Source: [Clostridium] clostridioforme AGR2157 (GTDB taxonomy: Bacteria > Bacillota > Clostridia > Lachnospirales > Lachnospiraceae). Taken from it: a DNA stretch of 64,000 bases. Below are positions 7,965-16,395 of this stretch, piece after piece (position 1 is the stretch's first letter; every line of letters starts with the position of its first letter). A model generated the notes under the pieces. That model was not told the DNA's origin, made no database searches, and was given only the letters and a program-made list of their open reading frames with translations. Position numbers and translations under genes: made by a program. The stretch spans positions 1 through 64,000 of the forward strand of contig NZ_AUJR01000017.1 of the NCBI RefSeq assembly GCF_000424325.1, read 5' to 3'.

Positions 7965-9191
7965 GTGACAGTAGAAGAGGGGGACCGCAGGACCTGGGAG
8001 CTGGCAGGACAGCTGGTACAGATTGACAGCTCTGACCCGGGAGCCTATGAGGGGCAAATTGAACAGTGGATATATGAATGGCTTACAAAGGAGATAGAGG
8101 AAAAGGCAGGAGCGCTTAAGAACCGGATTGAACTGGTTCAAAAGGAAGTGATGCCGGGCCGATTTAATCTTATGGCCCGCATACCGGGGAGAGAAGAAGC
8201 TCCGGCGCCTGCCCTTGTGTACATATGCCATATGGATACGGTGATGCTGGGGGAGGGTTGGGAGGAGGATACTCCGGCCCTGGGAGCAGTGGTTAAGGAA
8301 GGCCGCCTGTACGGAAGAGGGGCCTGTGACATGAAGTCAGGCCTGGCCTGCGCGCTGTCTGCATTTTCAGACATGGCGGAGCTGGCCGGAAGCACAGGGG
8401 AGCTTCCGGTGCGGCCCTTTGTATTCATCGGAACCGTGGACGAGGAAGATTTCATGCGGGGAGTGGAAAGCGCTATCCGGGACGGATGGGTAGGCCGGGA
8501 GGACTGGATTCTGGATACGGAACCAACGGCCGGTCAGATTCAGGTAGCTCATAAGGGCAGGACCTGGTTTGAATTGACCATGCAGGGAGTCACGGCCCAT
8601 GCCAGCAATCCATGGAAGGGCGCTGACGCCATTGCCGCTATGGCAGAGGCAGTCAGCCATATCCGTAAGGCCATTGGAAGCTGTCCGGTTCATGAGGACC
8701 TGGGTATGTCTACGGTGACCTTTGGACAGATAACAGGGGGGTACCGTCCCTATGTTGTGCCGGATTCCTGTAAGGTATGGATTGACATGCGTCTGGTGCC
8801 GCCTACGGATACAGCGGCTGCGAAAAATATAGTGGAGGAAGCTGTAAAGGCGGCAGAAGCCGAGATTGTGGGAGTCAGGGGCAGTTACCTCATCACAGGT
8901 GACCGTCCCTGCGTGGAAAAGGACAGCGGTTCCCGGCTCCTGGCCAGCCTTAAGTCTGTCTGCGACCGTGTGACGGGGGAGGACACATATATCGGTTCCT
9001 TTAACGGCTATACGGATACAGCAGTCATTGCAGGAACCCTGGGCAACCGCAACTGCATGTCCTACGGTCCCGGCAGCCTGGAGCTGGCCCATAAGCCCAA
9101 TGAGTACGTGCCATATGAGGATGTGTGCCGATGCAGACGCGTTCTGACTGAGCTGGCACGGCAGGAGGCATTCTTTCCCTTTGCCTTTTAA
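7965..9191 (+). CDS. M20 family metallopeptidase (ArgE/DapE/YgeY-like)
   Basis: This 408-residue zinc hydrolase removes acyl or amino-acid groups from small substrates; the exact one is not evident. Family landmarks are YICHMDTV (first metal His and Asp), YGRGACDMKSGLA, GTVDEEDF (catalytic and metal Glu), DTEPTAGQI (metal Asp), and a dimerisation domain starting near AHKGRTWFELTMQG. A late His occurs in SLELAHKPNEYV. The start is GTG at 7965, behind AGGAGG with 9-base spacing. The longer frame from 7845 runs through the tandem repeat and has no ribosome binding site. Confidence 0.88.
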   Translation: MTVEEGDRRTWELAGQLVQIDSSDPGAYEGQIEQWIYEWLTKEIEEKAGALKNRIELVQKEVMPGRFNLMARIPGREEAPAPALVYICHMDTVMLGEGWEEDTPALGAVVKEGRLYGRGACDMKSGLACALSAFSDMAELAGSTGELPVRPFVFIGTVDEEDFMRGVESAIRDGWVGREDWILDTEPTAGQIQVAHKGRTWFELTMQGVTAHASNPWKGADAIAAMAEAVSHIRKAIGSCPVHEDLGMSTVTFGQITGGYRPYVVPDSCKVWIDMRLVPPTDTAAAKNIVEEAVKAAEAEIVGVRGSYLITGDRPCVEKDSGSRLLASLKSVCDRVTGEDTYIGSFNGYTDTAVIAGTLGNRNCMSYGPGSLELAHKPNEYVPYEDVCRCRRVLTELARQEAFFPFAF

Positions 9192-9209
9192 GGTCAAATG
9201 TGCTATAGT
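9181..9209 (+). promoter_or_regulatory. Probable promoter of the nucleotidyltransferase gene
   Basis: TTGCCT (9181-9186) and TATAGT (9204-9209) are separated by 17 bases, 32 bases before the next ATG. The -35 element overlaps the end of the peptidase gene. Confidence 0.45.
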
Positions 9210-9241
9210 GTAACCAGTTTAAATCAAAGGAGAAGATAAGG

Positions 9242-10165
9242 ATGAAAGATACTGTATTGGTAATCATGGCAGCCGGTATCGGAAGCCGCTTTGGAGGCGG
9301 CATCAAGCAGCTGGAGCCTATGGGACCCAGCGGCGAGATTATCATGGATTATTCAATCCACGATGCCATGGAAGCGGGATTTAATAAGGTAATATTCATT
9401 ATCAGGAGAGATCTGGAAAAGGATTTTAAGGAAATCATAGGACACAGGATAGAGAAGCTCCTTCCGGTGGAATACGCATACCAGGAACTGGAAAACCTTC
9501 CGGCCGGCTATGAAGTGACACCCGGAAGAACCAAACCATGGGGCACGGGCCAGGCGGTCCTTTCCGTGAAGGGTATGGTAGACGGACCATTCCTTGTGAT
9601 TAATGCGGATGATTACTATGGACGGGAAGGATTCCGCAGGATTCATGATTACATGGCGGAGCATATGGACTCACAGTCTGAGATATATGATATCTGCATG
9701 GGTGGTTTTGTGCTGTCCAACACCCTGAGCGATAACGGCACAGTCACCAGAGGCGTGTGCCAGGTGGATGGGGATGGATTTTTGACGAATGTGACAGAGA
9801 CATATAATATCCAGATGAAGGAAGATGGGCTCCATGCCACGGACGAGAGCGGTGCGCCTGTGACCATCAGTCCGTCCCAGCCTGTTTCCATGAATATGTG
9901 GGGGCTTCCGGCCAGCTTCATCCAGGAGCTGGAGAAGGGATTCCCTGTATTTTTGGACAGTCTGAAAGAGGGGGATATTAAATCAGAATACCTTCTTCCT
10001 AAAATTATAGACAATCTGGTACAGAATAAGAAGGCGAGAGTAACCGTTCTTGACACCCCGGATAAATGGTTTGGCGTTACCTATAGGGAAGATAAGCAGG
10101 CCGTGACAGATGCCATCAGAGGACTGATTGAGTCAGGGGTTTATAAGGAGAGGTTGTTTGGATAA
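9242..10165 (+). CDS. Sugar-phosphate nucleotidyltransferase-like protein
   Basis: The 307-residue protein opens with the nucleotide-binding loop MAAGIGSRFGGG and the downstream Lys of IKQLEPMGP, the pyrophosphorylase signature of the NTP_transferase superfamily. The metal Asp is likely in VINADDYYG (about residue 120). It lacks the left-handed beta-helix tail of GlmU/GlgC-type enzymes and is short, like many NTP_transferase proteins of unknown sugar specificity. The RBS GGAGAAG is well placed. It appears to be a single-gene unit ended by the terminator near 10300. Confidence 0.85.
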   Translation: MKDTVLVIMAAGIGSRFGGGIKQLEPMGPSGEIIMDYSIHDAMEAGFNKVIFIIRRDLEKDFKEIIGHRIEKLLPVEYAYQELENLPAGYEVTPGRTKPWGTGQAVLSVKGMVDGPFLVINADDYYGREGFRRIHDYMAEHMDSQSEIYDICMGGFVLSNTLSDNGTVTRGVCQVDGDGFLTNVTETYNIQMKEDGLHATDESGAPVTISPSQPVSMNMWGLPASFIQELEKGFPVFLDSLKEGDIKSEYLLPKIIDNLVQNKKARVTVLDTPDKWFGVTYREDKQAVTDAIRGLIESGVYKERLFG

Positions 10166-10208
10166 GGGGTTTTATAACCTGAAGATATAAGCAGTATAAA
10201 ATAAAAAA

Positions 10209-10267
10209 CTGCCTGGCTAAAACTGCCCCAAAGGTCATGGTCCGGCCATGATATGGCCGTCAGGCAG
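10209..10267 (+). other. Branched stem-loop ahead of the terminator
   Basis: CTGCCTG (10209-10215) pairs with CAGGCAG (10261-10267). Inside it, TCATGG (10235-10240) pairs with CCATGA (10246-10251). The structure lies 40 bases downstream of the nucleotidyltransferase stop and directly before an intrinsic terminator. Its role is unknown; it resembles no riboswitch I can name. Confidence 0.5.
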
Positions 10268-10271
10268 ACAG

Positions 10272-10309
10272 GGACATGCGGATACTGTCAATCCGTGTGT
10301 CCTTTTTTC
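10272..10309 (+). terminator. Rho-independent terminator
   Basis: GGACATGCGGAT (10272-10283) pairs with ATCCGTGTGTCC (10291-10302), with one internal mismatch, and is followed by six T. Confidence 0.85.
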
Positions 10310-10386
10310 ATGCATAATTTCAAATACCCAGGCCTATACTATAAAAACAGCCCACTTAAGCCGGGCGATGATTATAACATGTTTGG

Positions 10387-11001
10387 GTGGACAACTTAGC
10401 TATGAAATTATGGAAAACATTTAACGTACAAAAACGGGAAGACATATGTTATTATAATACATCAGAAGGTTTTGAAACGGAGGGTTTTGCCATGCACCTG
10501 GACCGGCTTATCAGGGAGGAGATGGCAGCCAAGGGAAAGGATGGAATCATGTTCCTGTGTATCGGCACAGACCGGTCCACCGGGGACAGCCTGGGCCCTC
10601 TGGTGGGACATATGCTCCGCAGCCGGCGGCTTAAGGGAGCGGCGGTCATAGGAACACTTGATAAGCCGGTCCATGCCATGAATCTGGATTTGTACGCCAG
10701 GTATATACGGCTTCACTATCCTGACTATGTTGTGGTTGCCATTGATGCTTCGGTGGGCAGTCTGGACCATGTGGGATACGCGACCCTGGGGCGGGGAGCG
10801 CTTCAGCCGGGATTGGGAGTGTCCAAGGAACTGCAGGCCGTGGGCGACATAGCCATAACCGGAATCGTGGGCGGAGTGGGCAGCCGGGATCCGGTCATGC
10901 TCCAGAGCGTGCGCCTGTCCATGGTGATGAAAATGGCGGACTGCATTTGCGAAAGCATTTTTCTTGTCGAACGATTATGGGAAAATGCTGCCATAATATG
11001 A
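10387..11001 (+). CDS. yyaC: YyaC family spore protein (DUF1256), protease-like
   Basis: This 204-residue protein carries the family core: CIGTDRSTGDSLGPLVG, then GTLDKPVHAMNL, VVAIDASVGS and GIVGGVGSRDPVMLQSVRLS. The fold is related to hydrogenase-maturation and germination proteases. YyaC is a sporulation protein in Bacillus, so the gene points to a spore former. The called start is GTG at 10387; an in-frame ATG at 10402, with GGGTGG about 12 bases upstream, is equally possible. Confidence 0.85.
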   Translation: MDNLAMKLWKTFNVQKREDICYYNTSEGFETEGFAMHLDRLIREEMAAKGKDGIMFLCIGTDRSTGDSLGPLVGHMLRSRRLKGAAVIGTLDKPVHAMNLDLYARYIRLHYPDYVVVAIDASVGSLDHVGYATLGRGALQPGLGVSKELQAVGDIAITGIVGGVGSRDPVMLQSVRLSMVMKMADCICESIFLVERLWENAAII

Positions 11002-11060
11002 CAAATTCTGCGCCGGGAATCTGCTATGCTTGTTTGGATTAAAAACAGCGGGGTGATTCT

Positions 11061-12593
11061 ATGGGAGAATTATATGAACCCTTCCCTAAGCTGCCGAAGA
11101 ATTTCCGGCAGATAGGTGAGAGGGACCAGGTCTTAAAATTATATCTGGAAGATTATGTAAATACTTATTTAAAACGCCTCCAGCCGGCAAAGGGGGCTGA
11201 TTTGCGTGTGGGTCTGCTTTTGGGAAGCAGGGAGACCCATGAAGACATACCTTTTGTTTTTGTGGATGGAGCCCTGGAAATGGATTCGGTCACCGAGGAA
11301 GGCGGAAAGGTGGCATTCACCGAGGACGCCTGGAAAAAGGCCTACCAGGATGTGGAGCAGATGTTTCCCAAGCGCACGGTTCAGGGATGGTTCCTCTGCG
11401 CGGGACCCGGCTGTACCTTAAGCCCCCTGACCTATTGGAAGCAGCACAGCCAGTATTTTACGGGAAAGAACCAGCTCATGTATCTGAACTGCGGTCTGGA
11501 GGGCGAGGAAGCTGTTTACATAACATCCTCCGACGGATTTTACAAATTGAGAGGATACAGCATATATTATGAGCGCAACCAGATGATGCAGGATTACATG
11601 ATACTGCGCAAGGATGTGCCAAGGGCAGAAACAGGAGTGGATGATAAGGTCATCCAGAACTTTAAGCAGAAAATGGACGAGCGCAGGGTGGAGGCAGGAC
11701 GTCACCGGAGCACGGTGGGAGTTTTGTCAGGCCTTTGCAGCGTATTGGCTGTCACAGTACTGGCAGGCGGCGTGGCTATGTTCAACAACTATCAGAAAAT
11801 GCACCAGATGGAAAGCGTGATTGCATCCGTGGTACCGGAAGGAAACATAAAGGACGGCCTGAGGGCGTTTGCCGGAAAGGGCGGAACAGAGAATCCGTCC
11901 GGAAAGGGCTGGTCCGCTGCGGACCAGCCTGATTATGTGATTGAGGAGGCATCGGGAAAGGTATATCCCACCACGGCCCCGTCACCGGAGAATGGAGATG
12001 AGAAACCCTCCAGGGTAACTCCGGAAACGCTTGCGCCGGCAAAGAGCGGCCAGACGGGCGGGACAGGCCAGGGAAATGGGCAGACGGCGGCAGGTCAGGG
12101 AAGCGGCCAGGAAGCGGCAGGCCAGGGAAGCAGCCAGGCAGCGGCAGGCCAGGCAGCGGCAGGCCAGGGAAATGGCCAGGCAGCGGCATCAGGCCAGGGA
12201 AGCGGCCAGACGGCAGCGACAGGTCAGGGAAGCGGCCAGGCGGCGGCATCGGGTCAGGAAAATGGCCAGACATCCAGCCAGGATGCGTCCAAGACTGACT
12301 CAGCCCAAAAGGAAAATGAACAGACGGAGTCCGGTCATAGCCAGGCGGCAGCGGAGACAAAAGCTCCTGCTGATGATTCCACACTTCCGCCAACCGGAGG
12401 CAGAGGGGAAGCTGATGACCAGACTGTGTCCGCTGCCAGCTACAAGGTGTATACCGTGGCGGACGGAGAGACATTGTATGGAATCTGCTTTAAGCTGTAT
12501 CATAATCTGCAGCACATAGATGAAATTTGCCGGGTCAATTCCCTGACAGATCAAAACAGCATATTTGCAGGACAAAAGCTTCTGGTTCCGTAA
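11061..12593 (+). CDS. LysM domain protein with transmembrane segment and repetitive Gln/Gly/Ala linker
   Basis: The 510 residues comprise an N-terminal cytoplasmic domain (1-215) of unrecognised type and one transmembrane helix near 217-236 (VLSGLCSVLAVTVLAGGVAMF). A long low-complexity linker (about 330-430) is built from variants of GQGSGQAAA, and a C-terminal LysM domain covers about 460-510 (VYTVADGETLYGICFKLY...). LysM binds peptidoglycan, so the C-terminus probably sits in the wall. The linker DNA (12050-12280) is a degenerate tandem repeat likely to vary between strains. The start follows GGGGTG. Function beyond wall attachment is unknown. Confidence 0.8.
   Translation: MGELYEPFPKLPKNFRQIGERDQVLKLYLEDYVNTYLKRLQPAKGADLRVGLLLGSRETHEDIPFVFVDGALEMDSVTEEGGKVAFTEDAWKKAYQDVEQMFPKRTVQGWFLCAGPGCTLSPLTYWKQHSQYFTGKNQLMYLNCGLEGEEAVYITSSDGFYKLRGYSIYYERNQMMQDYMILRKDVPRAETGVDDKVIQNFKQKMDERRVEAGRHRSTVGVLSGLCSVLAVTVLAGGVAMFNNYQKMHQMESVIASVVPEGNIKDGLRAFAGKGGTENPSGKGWSAADQPDYVIEEASGKVYPTTAPSPENGDEKPSRVTPETLAPAKSGQTGGTGQGNGQTAAGQGSGQEAAGQGSSQAAAGQAAAGQGNGQAAASGQGSGQTAATGQGSGQAAASGQENGQTSSQDASKTDSAQKENEQTESGHSQAAAETKAPADDSTLPPTGGRGEADDQTVSAASYKVYTVADGETLYGICFKLYHNLQHIDEICRVNSLTDQNSIFAGQKLLVP
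12050..12280 (+). repeat. Degenerate tandem repeat inside the LysM protein gene
   Basis: Units of the type GGCCAGGGAAGCGGCCAG, GCGGCA and CAGGCAGCGGCA recur many times in phase with the reading frame, giving GQGSGQ/AAAGQG blocks. The repeat is imperfect and coding. Confidence 0.8.
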
Positions 12594-12696
12594 GCATATG
12601 CCTGGAAACCTCTGGCGGAAAAAGATAATGCGTTTTATCCAAAATTGTTGTATACTATTGCATATACGCAAAAGACGAATTTTGGGAGAACGCAGG

Positions 12697-13986
12697 ATGG
12701 GCAGTACCAATTCAATGAGCCGTGAAAATAAAAAAAAGCAGCTGAAGCGTCAAATCGTACCTTCCGCCAGTCCCTTCCAGGAAGAGGAGGACAGCCGGGA
12801 AATCGTGCATAAGGCGCACCGGCGCGTAGTCAGGAAGCGCCTGATTATTCTGGCTGTGCTTGTTGCCCTGGCCGCCATAGCAGCCCTGGTGCTGTTCCGG
12901 TATGAACGCTATCACACCTTTACGGATTACCAGACGGTTTGGGAGCGGGACCTGGTGGCTGAGGCCCAGGAAGCAGCGGCCCAGGGTGAGGGAAGCTTCT
13001 GCGGGTACAGGGATTTCGGGGACGGAGTCCTCAAATATACCAAGGATGGAGCTACCTATCTGGACGCCAAGGGCAAGGTGGTGTGGATACAGAGCTATGA
13101 AATGAGGTCTCCCGTGGTATCGGTCAACGGCGATTTTGTGGCTATTGGCGACCAGCAGGGCAACAGCATCTACATATGCGATAAAAACGGGACCCAGGGA
13201 CAGGCTACCACGCTGCTGCCCATATTGAGGGTCACGGTGTCCGCCAAGGGCGTGGTGGCTGCCCTTCAGGAGGATTCCAAGGCGAGCTATATCTATTTAT
13301 ATAAAAGGGACGGAAGCTCCCTGGACATCATGGTAAAGTCTCTGCTGTCAGGCGACGGGTATCCGGTGGACTTAAGTCTTTCGCCCAATGGCACTCAGCT
13401 TATTACATCCTATATGTATCTGGATCAGGGCATGATAAAATGCAAGATTGTGTTTTATAATTTCGGACTGGGTAAGAATGCTCCCAACCGTGTGGTGGGT
13501 ATATTCTTTCCTAAGGACCTGGGAGATGCCATGGCGGGAAGGGTCAGGTTTCTGGATGAGAGCCATTCCGTCATATTCACGGATAAGGGAATACAGTTCT
13601 TTTCAACCAGGGTGGAGACATCGCCGGAGCTGGTGAGCCAGATTCCCATAGAGGAGAATATAAGAAGCATCAGTTATGCTCAGGACAAGGTCGGCATTGT
13701 TACGGATAATGTGGAAGGCGGCGACCCTTACAGACTGAGGATTTATGACAGGGAGGGAAGCCCTGTTTTTGAAAAGACCTTTAACTACCAGTATACTGGA
13801 TTTGATATTGACGGTGATTTGGTTCTTTTGTATAATGACAGTTCCTGCAAGGTTTACAACATGACAGGTACGGAGAAATACAACGGAACATTTGACTTTA
13901 CGGTCAGCAAGGTATCCGCAGGAAGGTTCCCGGGAACCCTTCTTGTCATGGGACCTCAGAAAATGACGGAAATAAAGCTGCAGTGA
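12697..13986 (+). CDS. DUF5711 family membrane-anchored beta-propeller-like protein
   Basis: The 429-residue protein has a basic N-terminal tail, one transmembrane segment near residues 47-65 (LIILAVLVALAAIAALVLF) and a long extracytoplasmic part rich in WD/PQQ-like strand pairs (for example DYQTVWERDL and the repeated G-x-A-x-x-D pattern). Length and layout match DUF5711 proteins of Clostridia. The role is unknown. The start at 12697 is chosen because GGGAG lies 8 bases upstream; the longer open frame from 12565 would overlap the LysM gene and lacks an SD. Confidence 0.8.
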   Translation: MGSTNSMSRENKKKQLKRQIVPSASPFQEEEDSREIVHKAHRRVVRKRLIILAVLVALAAIAALVLFRYERYHTFTDYQTVWERDLVAEAQEAAAQGEGSFCGYRDFGDGVLKYTKDGATYLDAKGKVVWIQSYEMRSPVVSVNGDFVAIGDQQGNSIYICDKNGTQGQATTLLPILRVTVSAKGVVAALQEDSKASYIYLYKRDGSSLDIMVKSLLSGDGYPVDLSLSPNGTQLITSYMYLDQGMIKCKIVFYNFGLGKNAPNRVVGIFFPKDLGDAMAGRVRFLDESHSVIFTDKGIQFFSTRVETSPELVSQIPIEENIRSISYAQDKVGIVTDNVEGGDPYRLRIYDREGSPVFEKTFNYQYTGFDIDGDLVLLYNDSSCKVYNMTGTEKYNGTFDFTVSKVSAGRFPGTLLVMGPQKMTEIKLQ

Positions 13987-14020
13987 TGCAGGAATAAAAG
14001 CGAAAGGAAGTATAGATACC

Positions 14021-14965
14021 ATGGGGATGAAATGTATCGGAGTAGATGTCGGAGGAACTTCGGTAAAAATCGGACTTTTTGAGAGTACGGGAGAGCTTTT
14101 GGACAAGTGGGAAGTAAGGACCCGTAAAGAGGAGGGCGGAAAGTATATCCTTCCTGATGTGGCACGGTCCATCCGTGCTAAGATGGAGGAAATGGGACTG
14201 AACCTCAGGACGGACTTGGCCGGAATCGGGCTGGGAGTTCCCGGGCCGGTTTTGCCGGATGGATTCGTGGAGGTATGTGTGAACCTGGGATGGCGCCGGA
14301 TGAATCCCCAGGAAGAGCTCAGCAGCCTGCTGGACGGAGTCACTGTAAAGAGCGGAAATGACGCCAACGTGGCTGCCCTAGGAGAGATGTGGCAGGGCGG
14401 AGGCAAGGGATATAAGGATCTGGTCATGATTACCCTGGGAACCGGTGTGGGAGGCGGTGTCATCATTGATGAGAAAATCATTGCCGGCCGTCACGGCCTG
14501 GGCGGTGAGATTGGCCACATCCACGTAAGGGATGAGGAATGGGAGCACTGCAACTGCGGCGGAGTGGGCTGTGTGGAGCAGATTTGTTCGGCCACAGGCA
14601 TAGCCAGGGAGGCCAGAAGGAAGATGGCAGCCAGCGATAAGCCCTCGGCTCTGCGTGAGCATGGCGGGAATGTCACGGCCAAGGATGTGCTGGACGCAGC
14701 CAAGGCAGGGGATGAGCTGGCCAACGAAGTGATGGATGTGGTGGGACGCTACCTGGGACTGGCATTATCCATGGCCGTCATGATAGTTGACCCGGAAATT
14801 TTCGTTATAGGCGGAGGCGTATCCAAGGCAGGACAGTTCCTGATTGATGTTATCCAGAAGCATTATGATTATTTTACCCCCATATCCAAATGCAAGGGTA
14901 AGCTGGGACTTGCCACCCTGGGAAATGACGCAGGTATATACGGGGCGGCAAGGCTGGTACTGTAA
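14021..14965 (+). CDS. ROK family glucokinase
   Basis: This 314-residue cytosolic kinase phosphorylates glucose with ATP. The ATP-binding motif GVDVGGTSVKIGLF is at the N-terminus. The sugar-binding and catalytic region includes GNDANVAALGEMW and the ROK signature around GLGGEIGHIHV. The zinc-binding CNCGGVGCVEQ cluster of ROK proteins is complete. The gene starts 34 bases after the DUF5711 gene and is probably co-transcribed with it. Confidence 0.92.
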   Translation: MGMKCIGVDVGGTSVKIGLFESTGELLDKWEVRTRKEEGGKYILPDVARSIRAKMEEMGLNLRTDLAGIGLGVPGPVLPDGFVEVCVNLGWRRMNPQEELSSLLDGVTVKSGNDANVAALGEMWQGGGKGYKDLVMITLGTGVGGGVIIDEKIIAGRHGLGGEIGHIHVRDEEWEHCNCGGVGCVEQICSATGIAREARRKMAASDKPSALREHGGNVTAKDVLDAAKAGDELANEVMDVVGRYLGLALSMAVMIVDPEIFVIGGGVSKAGQFLIDVIQKHYDYFTPISKCKGKLGLATLGNDAGIYGAARLVL

Positions 14966-15061
14966 GGCTGGTACTGTAGGGCTGATACGGTGGGGGGATA
15001 CCGATTTCTCTCCGCCCGCCACTGCCGTTAAGTTTGTTTCTGGCAATTCATCCCTCCACCT

Positions 15062-15073
15062 GGGGGGGGGGGG
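15062..15073. repeat. Run of twelve G
   Basis: A T followed by twelve consecutive G interrupts the intergenic space between two convergent genes (glucokinase and the wall-binding protein). No gene crosses it. Confidence 0.9.
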
Positions 15074-15089
15074 CGGCTTCTTTTGTTAA

Positions 15090-15136
15090 AAGGGAGCAGG
15101 CACGTTTGTCTTAATGTGCCTGCTCCTTGTTTGTCT
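15090..15136. terminator. Bidirectional terminator between convergent genes
   Basis: GGAGCAGGCAC pairs with GTGCCTGCTCC across a short loop, with an A-rich left flank and a T-rich right flank (TTGTTTGT). It can serve both the glucokinase transcript and the opposing wall-protein transcript. Confidence 0.8.
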
Positions 15137-15191
15137 GATAAAGGAACTTTTTCCAATTGTAAAGTATCTTTGCCTGTAAACACCCGGTCAG

Positions 15192-16232
15192 CTACATTCC
15201 GGGAATCCATACGCCGGATTCATCGACCCAGCAGTTATCAGGTGTTTGTGTATTGGCATACATGGCTCCGTTGGAAGTATCCAGGTAATAATACTTACCA
15301 TCCAGTTCAATCCATCCTGTGGCCATATATCCCTCAGCGTCAAAATAGTACCACTTGCCGTCAATCTGCTGCCAGCTGGAAACCGGGTAGGAGCCGTCTG
15401 CATTGCTGTACCACCAGCGGCCGTCCGCTGCTGTCTGCCAGGTGCCTGCCGCGGGCTGGGAATTGTCTGAGACAGTATTGCCCAGGGCAGCGATGTCTGC
15501 TTCGCTTACTGTCCATGAGCCGGATGTGTTCCAGCTGCTCTTGGCGCTGTTGCTGGACTTCACGGAGCGGACCTTAAACTGATAGGAGCCGGGCGCCGTA
15601 ATCTGGTCCTTGAAATTATAGGAGGTGTTATAGATGTCCTTGATTTCACCTATGGCAGCTCCGTTTTTAATGAGCTGGGTCTGATAATATTTGGCGCTTG
15701 AAACCTCGTTCCAGGAACCGTTTCCGTTGTGAGCGGAATCCCACTGAAGGTTGGACGGGGCAGCTGCCGCGCTGGTATCCGCATCCTTGTCAAATACGAG
15801 CTGGACCGTAAGGATAAGAGTGGCGTTGCTGTCCTTACGTTTGGCGTTTACAAATTTAATCTTATCAAAACGGTATTTGCTGGAGGAACCTAAGGTCAGC
15901 TTGAAGTTGCTGGAAGATGTATTGGAAAAATAGTATTCTTCCTCATCCTCCACACCCAGGGTGATGTCTACCTGAGGCGGCTTGGAACTGCTCCAGGTGT
16001 CTCCGTCATCATTGGTGACCTCCCAGGAGTCTACATAATAAAGACCGGTATTGTCTCCGGTAGCAGTGACCTCCACATCTCCTCCATCACGTCCAGTGCG
16101 TATGTCGGAGTCAATAGTGAGGTAAATCTTGCCCACCTTCTTCTTGCTTGCCGCCATGGTTGCAGGAGCCAGGACGGAAGAAATAAGAGAAGCAACTAAC
16201 AATGCGGTGCCCGCTTTTTTCCATGTAATCAT
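15192..16232 (-). CDS. Secreted protein with C-terminal choline/cell-wall-binding repeats
   Basis: The 346-residue protein has an N-terminal signal peptide with predicted cleavage after ATMAA (about residue 28). The middle consists of two beta-rich domains: one with CxpB-like strands around 30-150, and an Fn3-like domain around 155-245 (APSNLQWDSAHNG). The C-terminal 80 residues contain glucan/choline-binding repeats such as GRWWYSNADG, GKWYYFDAEGYMATGW and GKYYYLDTSNGAMY. These repeats attach proteins to teichoic acids or wall glycans. No catalytic domain is recognised, so this is an adhesin or structural wall protein. The start follows AGGACAGGC. Confidence 0.8.
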   Translation of the reverse strand: MITWKKAGTALLVASLISSVLAPATMAASKKKVGKIYLTIDSDIRTGRDGGDVEVTATGDNTGLYYVDSWEVTNDDGDTWSSSKPPQVDITLGVEDEEEYYFSNTSSSNFKLTLGSSSKYRFDKIKFVNAKRKDSNATLILTVQLVFDKDADTSAAAAPSNLQWDSAHNGNGSWNEVSSAKYYQTQLIKNGAAIGEIKDIYNTSYNFKDQITAPGSYQFKVRSVKSSNSAKSSWNTSGSWTVSEADIAALGNTVSDNSQPAAGTWQTAADGRWWYSNADGSYPVSSWQQIDGKWYYFDAEGYMATGWIELDGKYYYLDTSNGAMYANTQTPDNCWVDESGVWIPGM

Positions 16233-16395
16233 GTCTGCCTGTCCTTTCTTTTTCTAATCATATTGGAATGAATCATTCATTTCTCCATAATATAACTATA
16301 TCACAATTTGCTGGTAAATATCTTACGATATTATAACATTTTTATATTTGAAAACATTCCCAGCAGTGCGGATAATCCGGGAGTGCAAACATTCC
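16233..16395. other. Intergenic stretch, no gene
   Basis: This AT-rich leader lies between the wall-protein gene and the sensor kinase gene, both on the minus strand. It must hold the wall-protein promoter on its left side, but no clear -35/-10 pair stands out. Confidence 0.4.

Noticed and set aside
7776-8231. 151-codon minus-strand frame over the 12-bp repeat
   Set aside because: It is opposite the M20 gene, and its SDTA repeats come from the tandem DNA repeat; no SD.
10209-10309. Riboswitch ahead of yyaC
   Set aside because: The stems do not match any riboswitch class I can recall, and the element follows directly on the end of the upstream gene, so a terminator with an extra stem is the simpler reading.
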